DNA of 64,000 bases from Yoonia maritima (GTDB lineage: Bacteria; Pseudomonadota; Alphaproteobacteria; Rhodobacterales; Rhodobacteraceae). A model generated the notes under the pieces. It was not told the DNA's origin. It did no database searches and saw only the letters and a list, made by a program, of their open reading frames with translations. The first letter of the stretch is position 1, and the number at the start of each line of letters is the position of its first letter. Where the stretch lies: NCBI RefSeq assembly GCF_002933395.1, contig NZ_PKFN01000008.1, positions 496,001 to 560,000 on the forward strand. The letters are read 5' to 3'. Position numbers and translations under genes: made by a program. Of the stretch, positions 8,232 through 18,292 are shown one piece after another.

Positions 8232-9135
8232 GCCATGAGGTCCATGTTTCATCGTTGTGATCCTTGACCTTCTCTCGCGCTCCAACCATTGCCTTAATGA
8301 CCGGCAGACCTTCTGTATTTTCAACAATTGTCTGAATTGGATGAACAGGTTGTCCATCCTCGACCAGCTCCGCGTTCTTTGCATTTGAAGCCTTCGGACC
8401 AAGATGCTTTTGAGGGGTCAGACCCTCCGGCGCATCGCCTGTGTTCACCATCTCTTTGTAAGAACGAAGGTCGATCCTGGCTTTAGACCCTATGCGACGG
8501 AGGGCAGCATTTGTCCGGATCTCCCATTCAGCCCGCATTGTCTGAATTTCCTCAGGTCCAGTTTTGATGTTATCCAGACGCCGGACTTTTGCGCCAAACC
8601 CACCACTCACCTCATCCTTTTCACGAGTCGAGACCAAGATATGTGCGTGAAAGTTGAGATTTGTGCGTTTTGGGTCCGCCATGATGCACAGGTATTCTTC
8701 GAGATCCAGTGTGCCATCCTGATACTTGCGTTCCACTTCTTTGCCGTCTTCTTTATCATGGAATTTGGGGGCGTGGATGGCGTATTGGGCCACCACGCCG
8801 TAGCGATCTTTCAGATTGCAAGTGAAGCCATGAACTACACGGCGCATATCGTCGAGCGGCAGATCGGCAGGTAGCGCCACGCGAATTTCACGGGCTACCC
8901 TGGAATTCTTGCGGGTCTCAGCGGCCTCAACTTCATTCCAAAGTCGGTCACTTCCCGTCACCCAATTGACGGTGCCTTCGGCCAGAAGCCCGCCGAGATG
9001 GTCGTATGAAAACGTCTTTCCAATCCGATCATCGTGCAAGCGGCAGCGCGCGATGTATGCGGCCCGCGCGACGGCGCCAGCGGTTTTACCGCGAGAAAGA
9101 GTGAGAACAGAAAAATGACATGCAGGGTGTTTCAT
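8191..9135 (-). CDS. mobA: MobA/MobL-type (MobQ family) relaxase, 314 aa
   Basis: Relaxase that nicks oriT and stays bound to the transferred strand. The start MKHPACHFSV at 9135 gives the usual MobA/MobL N-terminus ('HFSVLTLSRGKTAGAVARAAY'-like, with Tyr27 as likely nucleophile), then a conserved AREIRVALP helix, and the metal-binding His motif NLNFHAHIL (His163, His165) with His121. No good Shine-Dalgarno precedes the ATG. At 314 residues it is essentially only the relaxase domain, without the long C-terminal primase or helicase part of plasmid relatives. It diverges from the TraD-like gene, with the putative oriT between, the normal MobQ layout. Confidence 0.85.
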   Translation of the reverse strand: MKHPACHFSVLTLSRGKTAGAVARAAYIARCRLHDDRIGKTFSYDHLGGLLAEGTVNWVTGSDRLWNEVEAAETRKNSRVAREIRVALPADLPLDDMRRVVHGFTCNLKDRYGVVAQYAIHAPKFHDKEDGKEVERKYQDGTLDLEEYLCIMADPKRTNLNFHAHILVSTREKDEVSGGFGAKVRRLDNIKTGPEEIQTMRAEWEIRTNAALRRIGSKARIDLRSYKEMVNTGDAPEGLTPQKHLGPKASNAKNAELVEDGQPVHPIQTIVENTEGLPVIKAMVGAREKVKDHNDETWTSWLILRDLERQKARL

Positions 9136-9198
9136 ACTGAGGGAGATCAGGCCCCGGCAAGATCTCGCTACCCAAAAAAGGCCCGCTGCAGGCGCGCT

Positions 9199-9229
9199 GC
9201 AAACAAAGTTTGCGTAATTGCGCCTTCCT
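9199..9229 (+). other. putative oriT nic region (MobQ type)
   Basis: A perfect 6-bp inverted repeat (gcaaac-aaa-gtttgc, 9199-9213) is directly followed by gtaattgcgccttcc. This matches the layout of MobQ origins, where an inverted repeat precedes a conserved TAAnTGCGCCCT nick core, as recalled for RSF1010 and the Ti plasmid oriT. It lies between the divergent relaxase and TraD-like genes. A second small hairpin (caggtt/aacctg, 9244-9259) is next to it. The exact nick position is inferred. Confidence 0.75.
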
Positions 9230-9348
9230 ACCTCTCGGGTCGTCAGGTTGTGAAACCTGCTCCTACGATCTCGCATGCGAAAAAAATGAAGCGACCGGCA
9301 ACCTCGGGCGCGACTTCCCCTTCAGGACCCCAACGAAAGGTAACAACA

Positions 9349-9618
9349 ATGTCCCGAACAGAGAAGAAAATCGAAGCGCTGGCCCGCGAGATTGAGCAAA
9401 AGACCGCCGTTCTCTCAGACCTGAATCAAAAAGCAAAAGAGGAAAAGAGGCGCGCTGATACGCGCAGAAAAATCATCTACGGCGCTGCTTTCCTGGCCTA
9501 TACAAATGATCTTCCTCCGGAAAAAGCTGAAAAGGCTTTCTCAGGTATCCACAAGCATATCACCAATAAAAAGGACCGTCAGTTTCTCGAAATCGGTGAT
9601 TTGACAATTTCAAAATAG
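9349..9618 (+). CDS. TraD/MobC-like mobilization accessory protein, 89 aa
   Basis: The ATG at 9349 follows AAAGG at 8 bases; upstream frame sequence covers the oriT and is not coding. The protein is a charged coiled-coil (residues ~1-45, MSRTEKKIEALAREIEQKTA) followed by DTRRKIIYGAAFLAY and a C-terminal helix. The motif 'D.RRKI..GA..L' is typical of TraD-family relaxosome accessory proteins of Agrobacterium-type plasmids and of MobC-like proteins. It probably binds oriT and helps the divergent relaxase. Only a short gap separates it from the oriT. Confidence 0.7.
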   Translation: MSRTEKKIEALAREIEQKTAVLSDLNQKAKEEKRRADTRRKIIYGAAFLAYTNDLPPEKAEKAFSGIHKHITNKKDRQFLEIGDLTISK

Positions 9619-9698
9619 CTACGAGACCTTTTTGATGAGTTTGCTGAAGGCAAGCGCGAGTAATGCGCGGGCTTCAGTTTTTCATGTCCAAAGAACCG

Positions 9699-9736
9699 CC
9701 TGTTCAGGAGGCGAGGTAACTGCCGTCCTGAACAGG
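9699..9736. repeat. 11-bp inverted repeat upstream of the restriction operon
   Basis: Arms cctgttcagga and tcctgaacagg are exact complements, and the loop can extend the stem by a further ggc/gcc with one unpaired base. It sits ~150 bases before hsdM. No T-run follows, so it is more likely an operator or leader hairpin than a terminator. Confidence 0.55.
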
Positions 9737-9889
9737 TCGTAGCAGGAGCACGGACACAAGGGGCGGTTGCAGCGGCTCCCAAAGGCAAAACAAAATACCT
9801 ACCAGCAATTGAACCACACCCTAAACATGTGAATAGTGAGGAAAATAATTTCAGCCATCTGGCGGGCACGCGCCAGGAAGGAACATCAG

Positions 9890-11410
9890 ATGACAATCGA
9901 AAAGACGCTCTTCGCTGCGGCGGACAAGATGCGCGGCTCCATGGACCCGGGCGAATACAAGCACGTGGCCTTGGGCCTGCTGTTTCTGCGCTACATCTCG
10001 ATTGCCTTTCAACGCAAGTATGATGAGCTTCTGCCAGAGGGCCAGGAGGTGGCCGATGATGTCGATGAATATATGGCCGAAGGCATCTTCTGGGTGCCCG
10101 AGGCGGCCCGCTGGCGGACCCTGTCGGCGCAGTCCAAGGACCCCAAGATCGGCGTCAAGGTGGACGACGCCATGCGCGCCATTGAGGCCGAGAATGACCA
10201 GCTCAAAGGCGCACTCCCCAAGGTATTCGGCCGCGAGGCTCTGGGCAGCCATGTCGTCTCCGGCCTGATCGACCTGTTCTCGAACATCGAGTTCGAAGGC
10301 ACCCGCAAAGACTTCGACCTGATCGGCCGGATCTACGAATACTTCATCTCCGAATTCGCCAGCAACGAGGGCAAGCGCGGCGGCGACTTTCACACACCCA
10401 AACCCGTGGTTGAGCTGATCGTCGACATGATCGAACCGATGAAGGGCCGGATGTATGAGCCTTGCTGCGGATCCGGATCGTTCATGGTGCATTCCGAACG
10501 CTTCCTTGATCACCACGCCGGACGGCGCGAGGATCTGGCGATCTACGGGCAGGAACTCAACCACACCACCTATGGCCTTGCCCGCATGAACCTTGCCATT
10601 CGTGGCATCGTGGCGCGCATCGAATGGAACGATCAGGGCACGCTGCTGCGCGATGCTTTCCCGGACGAAAAATTCGACTTCGCAATGGCCAACCCGCCCT
10701 TCAACATCTCTGACTGGGGCGGCGGCATTCTGGCCGAGGATCGGCGCTGGACATTCGGCACGCCCCCGGTCGGCAACGCCAACTTTGCCTGGATGCAGCA
10801 CATCTATGACAAGCTGGGCAGCACTGGCATCGCAGGCGTGGTGATGGCCAACGGCTCCATGTCGTCGATGTCAGGGGGCGAGGGCGACATTCGCCGTGCC
10901 ATGGTCGAGGGCGGCGCAGTGGATGCCATGGTCGCCCTGCCGGGGCAGCTGTTCTACGGCACGCAAATTCCGGCCTGTGTGTGGATCCTGGCCAAGGATA
11001 AATCCAACGGCATCGCCAAGGATGCCAAGCTGCGCGACCGGCGCGGTGAGGTGCTGTTCATCGACGCCCGCAAGATGGGCGCGTTGGTGGCTGGGTCTCG
11101 CAAGCAAAAGGAGCTGTCTCAGGACGAGATCGCGCGCATCGCCGCCGCCTATCACGCATGGCGGGGGGAGCCGGACGCAGGCACCTATGAAGACGAGCCG
11201 GGCTTTTGCAAGGCGGCCACGCTGGAGGAGATCACCAAGCACAACTTTGTGCTGACCCCGGGTCGCTATGTCGGCGCAGGCGCAGCAGAGGAAGACGCCG
11301 AGCCTTTCGAGGAGAAGTTCGAGCGGCTGACGGCGGAGTTGAGGGCGCAGTTTACCGAGGGGCGGCGGCTGGAGTCGGAGATTCAAGCGCGGTTGGAGAA
11401 ATTGACATGA
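9890..11410 (+). CDS. hsdM: type I restriction-modification DNA methyltransferase subunit HsdM
   Basis: N6-adenine methyltransferase subunit that works with HsdS to modify, and with HsdR to restrict, DNA. The ATG at 9890 (MTIEKTLFAAADKM) follows an AGGAAGG; the frame upstream is discarded. The HsdM N-terminal helical domain occupies ~1-150. The SAM-binding motif I is EPCCGSGSF at 190-198 and the catalytic NPPF at 268-271. Length 506 is normal. The stop overlaps the hsdS start (ATGA), beginning a chain of five tightly coupled genes. Expression may be influenced by the inverted repeat at 9699-9736. Confidence 0.97.
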   Translation: MTIEKTLFAAADKMRGSMDPGEYKHVALGLLFLRYISIAFQRKYDELLPEGQEVADDVDEYMAEGIFWVPEAARWRTLSAQSKDPKIGVKVDDAMRAIEAENDQLKGALPKVFGREALGSHVVSGLIDLFSNIEFEGTRKDFDLIGRIYEYFISEFASNEGKRGGDFHTPKPVVELIVDMIEPMKGRMYEPCCGSGSFMVHSERFLDHHAGRREDLAIYGQELNHTTYGLARMNLAIRGIVARIEWNDQGTLLRDAFPDEKFDFAMANPPFNISDWGGGILAEDRRWTFGTPPVGNANFAWMQHIYDKLGSTGIAGVVMANGSMSSMSGGEGDIRRAMVEGGAVDAMVALPGQLFYGTQIPACVWILAKDKSNGIAKDAKLRDRRGEVLFIDARKMGALVAGSRKQKELSQDEIARIAAAYHAWRGEPDAGTYEDEPGFCKAATLEEITKHNFVLTPGRYVGAGAAEEDAEPFEEKFERLTAELRAQFTEGRRLESEIQARLEKLT

Positions 11411-12711
11411 TGGAATGGGCCACAGTCGAACTTGCGAAAGTGGCCGATCTGACGGGTGGGCATGCTTTTAAGAGTTCCGAGTATAGTGAAACCGGGATGG
11501 CGGTTCTTCGTACGCTCAATATCAGGGATGATTGCAGTGTCGACCTTTCCGATCCTAAGTATATTCCTCACGTCTTGGTTCCTGCCTATGAGCGCTTCGC
11601 TCTTCAAAAAGATGACACTCTATTTGTGATGGTGGGCGCGACTCTTGGTAAAGTGGGTCTTATTCGCGCAAAAAACCTGCCCGCATTGCTAAACCAGAAT
11701 ATGTGGCGGATTCGAGCTAAGCCGGGAAAAGTTGACCCGATGTATCTGCATTACTGCTTTAGGCACTTCTGCATCGGCCCTCTTGAGTGGATGTCAGGTT
11801 CGGCACGTGGGTTTGTCAGGCGTGATGACTATCGAACGCTCGAAATTCCCCTGCCGTCACGGTCAGAGCAACAACAGATCGCAGCAATCCTCGGCGCTCT
11901 CGACAACAAGATCGAGCTGAATCGCCGGATGAGCGCGACGTTGGAGGAGATGGCGCGGGCGCTCTATCGGTCTTGGTTCGTGGATTTCGACCCCGTCCAC
12001 GCCCGCGCCCTCGGCCAATCCCCCGCCCACATGGACCCCACCACCGCCGCCCTTTTCCCCGACAGCTTCGGCCCCGACGGCCTGCCGAAGGGGTGGGCCT
12101 CTGTACCTTTATTGGACGTCATGGAGCTAATTTCTGGTGGAACGCCGAAGACCTCAGAGCCCAAATACTGGGGAGGCGATATCCCGTGGGCGAGTGCCAA
12201 AGATGTCAGTCAATGCGGTCAATCATTCTTGATTGGTACAGAGAGATCGATAACCCGAGCCGGTCTTGTTAAGAGTAGCACCAAGATTGTTCCGAAATTC
12301 TCGACCGTGGTTGTCGCGAGGGGGGCAACTACTGGGCGGGCATGTATGTTTGGCGATGATATCGCCATGAACCAGACCTGCTATGCGCTGCAATCCAGAC
12401 ATGGCCGACCTTTTTTCGCCAACTGCCTTTTCATGAATGAAGTCGTTGGCATCACGCTTGCCGCACATGGTTCTGTATTCGACACAATTACCACCAAGAC
12501 CTTGCAGGCTACAAATGTGACTGCGCCCACAGATGCACTGTCGCAAGCATTCGAAGAATTGGTGTCTCCGATGTTCTTGGAAACCCTCAACAGGACCAGA
12601 GAAAGCCAAACCCTCGCCACCCTCCGCGACACCCTTTTGCCTCGCCTCATGTCCGGAAACCTCCGCATTCGCGAGGCCGAAAAGCAGGTTGAGGAGGTTG
12701 TATCCGCATGA
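11407..12711 (+). CDS. hsdS: type I restriction-modification specificity subunit HsdS
   Basis: Recognises the bipartite target sequence for HsdM and HsdR. The ATG at 11407 overlaps the hsdM stop. Two target-recognition domains are visible: ~1-150 (beginning WATVELAKVADLTGGHAF) and ~225-400 (beginning WASVPLLDVMELISGGTP), each followed by a conserved coiled-coil spacer with RSEQQQIAAILGALDNKIELN in the first and a shorter TLATLRDTLLPRLMSG in the second. The second TRD has lower GC than hsdM, usual for exchanged specificity domains. Length 434 is normal. Its stop overlaps the next start (ATGA). Confidence 0.96.
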   Translation: MMEWATVELAKVADLTGGHAFKSSEYSETGMAVLRTLNIRDDCSVDLSDPKYIPHVLVPAYERFALQKDDTLFVMVGATLGKVGLIRAKNLPALLNQNMWRIRAKPGKVDPMYLHYCFRHFCIGPLEWMSGSARGFVRRDDYRTLEIPLPSRSEQQQIAAILGALDNKIELNRRMSATLEEMARALYRSWFVDFDPVHARALGQSPAHMDPTTAALFPDSFGPDGLPKGWASVPLLDVMELISGGTPKTSEPKYWGGDIPWASAKDVSQCGQSFLIGTERSITRAGLVKSSTKIVPKFSTVVVARGATTGRACMFGDDIAMNQTCYALQSRHGRPFFANCLFMNEVVGITLAAHGSVFDTITTKTLQATNVTAPTDALSQAFEELVSPMFLETLNRTRESQTLATLRDTLLPRLMSGNLRIREAEKQVEEVVSA

Positions 12712-13625
12712 TCGCTTCCGGTGACCTTCGGGCCTACCTCAGAGGTCTTTCACATCAGGTCTGGACTGACCAGAACGACGCGATCCAGCATAACTTTTGG
12801 CTGCAGGAAGTGACGATCACCGAGATGCTTTTACTTCGTATGGCGCGGGACCTGTCGCCACACGGATTGAAAATGAAAATGTTCTCCGGGAAAGAAGAAG
12901 GTGGAGAAACGAAAAAGGATGGCACTGTTGTAAAAGTAGGCAACGGTGCGGATTGGGAGTGGTTTGTCGAACTGCCTGACTGCAAGATTGGCTTTCGGGT
13001 GCAAGCCAAGCGTCTCTTTCCAACGCCGACCAAGCAGGGTGCATACAATAGCTTTCATGCTGGCGGGAAACAAATTGATCAGTTGATCAATGCTGCTGGG
13101 AAAATGAACCCCGTCTATGTTCTCTACAACCACAAATTTGCCAAGGACGCATCGCTGTTTTCGCGGTCAGTCAAGACCAACTGGTATGGGCGTAGCTCAT
13201 GGGGATGCTCTGTTGCAACAGCAGCCTTCATGAAAACCTTGAAAACAAATAAGCTTGCCGAGGTCTTTCCTGGTACGGTGCCATGGCATCGGTTTTTCGC
13301 GGTTGGAAACCATAGCGTTCGAGGTTGCGCCGTCGAACGTATGATGAAGAACATGTTAGGTGGGCAAGAGTTTAAGACAAGGGACGACAGGCCCGATTGG
13401 GTGGATGATTTGCTCTCATTAGAGACGCCTATCCCGTCGGTGGATGAAGGGATCGAAGAACAGCCCACTGGGCGACTGCAAGATGGTCAGCCTTCGGATG
13501 CTGACCCAGTCTCTGCTCCCGACCAATCTTATGAAGCGCGAAGGGGTCGATTGACGGGCCTGTTGTCAGAGCGGGAGCTCCAGGGCGTCGCATATTTCGA
13601 TTTTACAAAATTCCAAGGTGATTGA
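12708..13625 (+). CDS. PD-(D/E)XK-like protein inside the type I operon, 305 aa (DUF6615-like)
   Basis: The ATG overlaps the hsdS stop and the stop overlaps the next start, so it belongs to the operon. Residues ~25-105 carry a nuclease-fold pattern: helix Glu34 (LQEVTITEML), Asp82-Trp-Glu84 in NGADWEWF, and Gln99-Ala-Lys101 in GFRVQAKRL. This resembles the DUF6615 group as recalled. The C-terminal ~70 residues are acidic and Pro/Gln-rich, probably disordered. It may be a nuclease, a restriction accessory or a second defence gene riding in the operon; which is unknown. It is not a standard type I subunit. Confidence 0.65.
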   Translation: MIASGDLRAYLRGLSHQVWTDQNDAIQHNFWLQEVTITEMLLLRMARDLSPHGLKMKMFSGKEEGGETKKDGTVVKVGNGADWEWFVELPDCKIGFRVQAKRLFPTPTKQGAYNSFHAGGKQIDQLINAAGKMNPVYVLYNHKFAKDASLFSRSVKTNWYGRSSWGCSVATAAFMKTLKTNKLAEVFPGTVPWHRFFAVGNHSVRGCAVERMMKNMLGGQEFKTRDDRPDWVDDLLSLETPIPSVDEGIEEQPTGRLQDGQPSDADPVSAPDQSYEARRGRLTGLLSERELQGVAYFDFTKFQGD

Positions 13626-14776
13626 TGTTCCAGATTGACCGTTCCGCCAACCGCCTGCGCAAGCTTGAACGCACCAGCTTTTCCGAAGTGGGGTTCCGAG
13701 AGAGGGAGCATCTGCAGGAATGGCTGGCCACCATGCCCGATGCGCTCTGTGAGGCAATGAGCGAGGGTGAGGATGGTCTGCTGATCATCCAAAAGGAATT
13801 TGACGGGTTCGACGGCACCCGCGAACGGCTCGACCTGCTGGCGCTGGACAAGAGCGGGCAGTTGGTGGTCATCGAGAACAAGCTGGACGATTCCGGCCGG
13901 GATGTCGTCTGGCAGGCTCTGAAATACGCCGCCTATTGCTCCAGTCTGAAAAAGGCCGAGATCGTAGGGATCTTTCAGCAGTATCTGGACCGTCACGGCT
14001 CCGGCGATGCCGCCAGCACCATCTGCGAGTTCCTGGGGGAGGATACGCTGGATCAGGTTGTCCTGAATGACGGCACAGATCAGCGGATCATCTTTATTGC
14101 CGCCAATTTTCGACGCGAGGTGACGGCGACAGTGCTGTGGCTGCGCGAACACCAGATCGACGCGCGCTGCATCAAGGTGATGCCCTACAAGTTCGAAGAA
14201 GAGCTGTTCATCGACCTGCAGCAGGTGATCCCGACGCCAGAGGCCGCAGACTATATGATCCGGATGGCCGAGAAGGACAGCGAGGAGAAGAATGCCAAAG
14301 GTGCGCAACGCTGGAGCCATCAAATGCGGATGGAGTTTTGGGAGCAGGCGCTTGAGGGCCTACGAGGGGCTGGCCTTGAGAGATGGCAGAACATCACACC
14401 GTCCAAAGATCATTGGGTGAACTCCAGTATAGGGGTGTCGGGTTGCACACTGACATTGATCTTCCTTCGCCACGAAGTTCGGGTGGAGTTCCAGCTCAAC
14501 CGATCCAGCCGCGAAGAAAATAAATGGCTGTTCGATCAACTGGCATCTGAGAAAGAACGCTATGAGGAGGCCGTCGGCGAACCGTTGGAGTGGCGACGGA
14601 TTGACGACAAAAAGGTCAGCATGATGGTCTGTAAGACGCCAGTTCAAGGGTACAGCAAAGAGCACTGGCCAGAGATGATCAAATGGCTGATTGAGCACTA
14701 TCAGAAGATGGATGCCGCATTCTCGGAGCCTGTTCGGTTGCTTGCCACGAAAATCCCTCAGGGCGGGGTGAGCTGA
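13625..14776 (+). CDS. DUF4268-type protein with N-terminal PD-(D/E)XK nuclease-like domain, 383 aa
   Basis: The ATG at 13625 overlaps the previous TGA. The N-terminal ~150 residues have a nuclease-like signature: RERLDLLAL (Asp70), VVIENK (Glu84, Lys86) and a downstream Gln97 helix, as in NucS- and RecB-like folds. The C-terminal region (~235-365, with [14 protein letters not shown] and [16 protein letters not shown]) matches DUF4268 as recalled. Such proteins are frequently found between hsdS and hsdR. The role is not established; binding or cutting DNA, or controlling restriction, are possibilities. The stop overlaps the hsdR start. Confidence 0.75.
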   Translation: MFQIDRSANRLRKLERTSFSEVGFREREHLQEWLATMPDALCEAMSEGEDGLLIIQKEFDGFDGTRERLDLLALDKSGQLVVIENKLDDSGRDVVWQALKYAAYCSSLKKAEIVGIFQQYLDRHGSGDAASTICEFLGEDTLDQVVLNDGTDQRIIFIAANFRREVTATVLWLREHQIDARCIKVMPYKFEEELFIDLQQVIPTPEAADYMIRMAEKDSEEKNAKGAQRWSHQMRMEFWEQALEGLRGAGLERWQNITPSKDHWVNSSIGVSGCTLTLIFLRHEVRVEFQLNRSSREENKWLFDQLASEKERYEEAVGEPLEWRRIDDKKVSMMVCKTPVQGYSKEHWPEMIKWLIEHYQKMDAAFSEPVRLLATKIPQGGVS

Positions 14777-17700
14777 TGGCTTGGAACTCAGAATCCGACC
14801 TCGAAGACTGGATGATGGAAAAGCTGGTTGGGCTGGGATACTCGACCGCCTCTGGTGCTGAGATATCGCCCGAGAAGCGCGACCCTGAACGCCGCAGTTT
14901 CCATGATGCGGTATTGCGAAAGGTTCTGGCCAAGGCCGTACAACGGCTCAATCCGGATCTGCCGGATGGCGCGGTACAAGAGGTTGTGGCGCGTGTGACG
15001 GACGAGGTCTTTGCTGGTGACTTGATTGCAGAGAACCGCCGCCTGCACGGGCTCATGACACGGGGCGTACCGATCACCTACTTCAGTCAGGGAGAGGAGC
15101 GTAATGACCGTGCCCGCCTGGTGGATTGGGATGATCAGGAGAACGCCTGGCATGCCTTCAATCAGGTGGACATGGTCGGGCGGACGCCTCGGATCCCCGA
15201 TATTGTAATTTACCTGAACGGTCTGCCGTTGGTGGTGGTTGAATTGAAGGGAACCGAGGGTGCGAACATTGAATCGGCATTCAACCAGATCGAGACTTAC
15301 AAGCAGGACATCCCCAACCTGTTCCGAACCTCTCTGATTTCGGTGATTTCCGATGGTTTGAACGCGCGGTACGGGACATTATCGGCAGGGCTGGATCGCT
15401 ACATGCGTTGGAGGACTGTCGATGGCGAAACCATCCAGTCCGAACGCGAGGGGCTTGCCCTCAATACGCTCACTGAAGGCTTGCTCAATCGTGCTGTTCT
15501 ACTGGATCTATTGAGGTGGTTCGTCGTCTTTGAGGATGATGGAAAAGGGCCGATCAAGAAGGCGGCTGGATATCATCAATTTCATGCCGTCCGGAAAGCC
15601 ATGGCATCAATCCTGAGTGCGCGGAATGACGATGGTAAGGGCGGTGTTATCTGGCATACTCAGGGCTCCGGAAAGTCGCTGTTGATGACTTTCCTGGCTG
15701 GTAGGGCCATGCATCTGAAGGAGCTTGAGAATCCAACCGTCTTGGTGCTTACCGACCGCAACGACCTTGATAACCAGCTCTACACAACCTTTGGGCGCTG
15801 TAGGGACCTTCTGGGCGAAGACCCAACCCAGGCGGATAGCATTGATGATCTGAAGACCCTCCTTAACCGTCAGGTCGGGGGCATCGTCTTCTCGACAGTG
15901 CAGAAATTTCGACCGGGACGAGGCGAGACCTTCCCGGAACTCACGGATCGTTCAAATGTCATTGTCATGGTCGACGAAGCGCACCGCACGCAGTATGGCT
16001 TTGAAGCGAAGATGGATCAGATGACCGGCGAAGTCCGCCATGGGTTGGCTCATCACTTGCGCTCTGCCTTGCCAAATGCCGTCTATGTCGCCTTCACCGG
16101 GACGCCGGTTGAGTTGGTCGGCGCAAATACCCGATCTGTTTTCGGGGACTACATCGACGTCTACGACATTGCCCAAGCAGTCGAGGACGGTGCCACCGTT
16201 CCGATTTACTATGAAGGTCGAGTCGCCCGCGTGGAAATCGCCGATGACGTTCAGGAAAGCCTTGATGAGGAATTCGACGAAGCGACCGAGGCGCTCGAAG
16301 AAGACGAGGCAACGGCCACCGCAAAGAAATGGTCTCAGATCGAAAAACTCGTTGGTGCTGGGCCGCGCCTTGATGCAGTAGTCGAGGACATTCTCACGCA
16401 TTTTGATGCAAGGCTTGAAGCGATAGATGGCAAAGCCATGATTGTCTGCATGAGCCGCCGAATATGTGTCGAGGTTTATGATCGGATCGTTGCGGCGCAT
16501 CCCGATTGGCACTCCGACACAGACGAGACTGGTGCGATCAAAGTTGTCATGACTGGCAACGCAACTGATCCGTTGGCATTCCAGCAGCATATCAGGAGCA
16601 AGACGAAGCTGGAAGCGCTCCGCAAGCGATACAAGAACACCTCCGACCCGCTGAAACTCGTCATTGTTCGGGACATGTGGCTGACGGGGTTTGACGCGCC
16701 TTGCATGCATACGCTTTACGTCGACAAGCCCATGAAGGGCCACGGCCTCATGCAGGCGATTGCTCGGGTTAATCGGGTCTTCGCTGGGAAACCAGCCGGG
16801 TTGGTCGTCGATTATATCGGTCTGGCTGCTGATCTGAAGAAAGCCTTGGCCCATTATTCACAAGGTGACCAACAGCAAACCGGGGTGGATGAGAGAGAGG
16901 CCGTATCCGCGTTTTTGAGCGCCCTTGAAGTCGCACGCGGCCTTTTCCACGGTTTTGATTACTCCAGCGTTCTTGGTGGGACAGCAGCCGACCGTATCGA
17001 GATATTGCCTGCAGCGGCGGATCATGTGTTGACCAAGGCGCGTGAGGAAGGCCAGGAGGGAGACAAGGATTTCGGGAAGAGGTTCCATGATGTTGTCGCG
17101 GCTTTGGCGAAGGCATTCAAATTGGCCGCGGGATCGCCTGAAACTTCCAAACATGCCGAAGAGGTCGCCTTTTTCTTGGCGGTGCGCGCAGCCTTGCAAA
17201 AATTGGACGTGAAGGGTGGCGCAGGGCGCAATTCCTCGCCTGATTTCGCGATCGAACAACTGTTGAATCGAGCAGTGGCTTCCACCGAAGTGGTGGACAT
17301 ACTGGAGGCCTGTGGTTTCGATCGACCTGATATCAGTGTGCTCTCAGAAGAGTTTCTGCATGAAATTCAGAATATGCAGCACCGAAATCTGGCCGTTGAA
17401 GCTCTGAAGAAGCTTTTGAATGGTGAGATCAAGGCACGCACACGTGGCAACGTTGTTCAAAACCAAAAGTTCTCTGAGCGCCTCACCAGTGCAATTGCCC
17501 GGTATCACAATCGCAGCATCGACGCATTGCAGGTCATCCAGGAATTGATCGGGATGGCCAAGGATCTCAGTGCCGAGCCCGAAGATGACATGTCAGAGGC
17601 TGAGCGCAGCTTTTACGATGCTCTGGCGCAAAACGACAGTGCAGTCGAGGTCATGGACAATGACAAGCTCAAAATCATTGCTGCCGAGTTGGTCAAATCC

Positions 17701-17868
17701 CTACGTGACAACTCGGGCGTTGACTGGTGGCAGAGGGACGATGTCCGAGCGAAAATGCGCGTATCCGTGAAAAGGATATTACGGCGCTTTGGCTATCCAC
17801 CTGATCTTCAGGCTGACGCTGTCAAACTTGTCATCAAGCAAGCTGAGGCGATGGCGCGCATGATGTAG
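14776..17868 (+). CDS. hsdR: type I restriction endonuclease subunit HsdR
   Basis: ATP-dependent translocase and nuclease subunit. Domains in order: an N-terminal PD-(D/E)XK nuclease (Pro141-Asp142, then Glu156-Leu-Lys158 in VVVELKG), a superfamily 2 motor with Walker A GSGKS at 297-301 and DEAH at 400-403, then a helical C-terminal region contacting the methylase. Length 1030 is normal for this subfamily. The start ATG overlaps the previous stop (TGATG). It closes the operon. All catalytic motifs are intact, so restriction should be active. Confidence 0.97.
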   Translation: MAWNSESDLEDWMMEKLVGLGYSTASGAEISPEKRDPERRSFHDAVLRKVLAKAVQRLNPDLPDGAVQEVVARVTDEVFAGDLIAENRRLHGLMTRGVPITYFSQGEERNDRARLVDWDDQENAWHAFNQVDMVGRTPRIPDIVIYLNGLPLVVVELKGTEGANIESAFNQIETYKQDIPNLFRTSLISVISDGLNARYGTLSAGLDRYMRWRTVDGETIQSEREGLALNTLTEGLLNRAVLLDLLRWFVVFEDDGKGPIKKAAGYHQFHAVRKAMASILSARNDDGKGGVIWHTQGSGKSLLMTFLAGRAMHLKELENPTVLVLTDRNDLDNQLYTTFGRCRDLLGEDPTQADSIDDLKTLLNRQVGGIVFSTVQKFRPGRGETFPELTDRSNVIVMVDEAHRTQYGFEAKMDQMTGEVRHGLAHHLRSALPNAVYVAFTGTPVELVGANTRSVFGDYIDVYDIAQAVEDGATVPIYYEGRVARVEIADDVQESLDEEFDEATEALEEDEATATAKKWSQIEKLVGAGPRLDAVVEDILTHFDARLEAIDGKAMIVCMSRRICVEVYDRIVAAHPDWHSDTDETGAIKVVMTGNATDPLAFQQHIRSKTKLEALRKRYKNTSDPLKLVIVRDMWLTGFDAPCMHTLYVDKPMKGHGLMQAIARVNRVFAGKPAGLVVDYIGLAADLKKALAHYSQGDQQQTGVDEREAVSAFLSALEVARGLFHGFDYSSVLGGTAADRIEILPAAADHVLTKAREEGQEGDKDFGKRFHDVVAALAKAFKLAAGSPETSKHAEEVAFFLAVRAALQKLDVKGGAGRNSSPDFAIEQLLNRAVASTEVVDILEACGFDRPDISVLSEEFLHEIQNMQHRNLAVEALKKLLNGEIKARTRGNVVQNQKFSERLTSAIARYHNRSIDALQVIQELIGMAKDLSAEPEDDMSEAERSFYDALAQNDSAVEVMDNDKLKIIAAELVKSLRDNSGVDWWQRDDVRAKMRVSVKRILRRFGYPPDLQADAVKLVIKQAEAMARMM

Positions 17869-18292
17869 CTTGGGCGAAGGCGAAAATCGTGAGGAAATTT
17901 TCTACGTGGAAACCTGAAATGCTGTTTCCCAGAAACGCTGACCAAGCCATCTCTACGGCATCTGAGGAATAACATCTTCGATGTCAAAGCCTGAGTTGCG
18001 TACATGGCGGAACAGGACCAGATCAGATCGACCGTAGCCCGCTTCCGAATCTGATATTGCAGTGTGATTTTACTGGCCGTCGCGTTGACGCAGAGCGCGG
18101 GTTTTTCTTCGCAAGCTATTTTGATTGTCCGTGGTAGCGAACCACCTCCTCGTTGACAGAATATTGCCAACCACCCTTGCTCAAACGCGCCATTTGGCGC
18201 GCAAAACACTTGGATCAGGCATTCTTCAAGATTTCCAGAAAAATGTGATTTTCGGCTTGTTTCCTTGGGTAACCCTCTCTAAACGGATCGGC
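17869..18292. other. intergenic stretch between hsdR and tRNA-Ser
   Basis: No coding frame is supported. A GC-rich segment followed by gtttttctt near 18095-18110 may be a weak terminator for the hsd operon, but no clean stem is seen. The last ~60 bases resemble the sequence upstream of the tRNA fragment at 1914 and probably supply the promoter of the restored tRNA-Ser. Confidence 0.45.

Noticed and set aside
9851-10801. 316-codon minus-strand open frame
   Set aside because: Antisense to hsdM, which has intact motifs; a shadow frame.
13529-14323. 264-codon minus-strand open frame
   Set aside because: Antisense to the DUF4268-type gene; no domain and no ribosome site.
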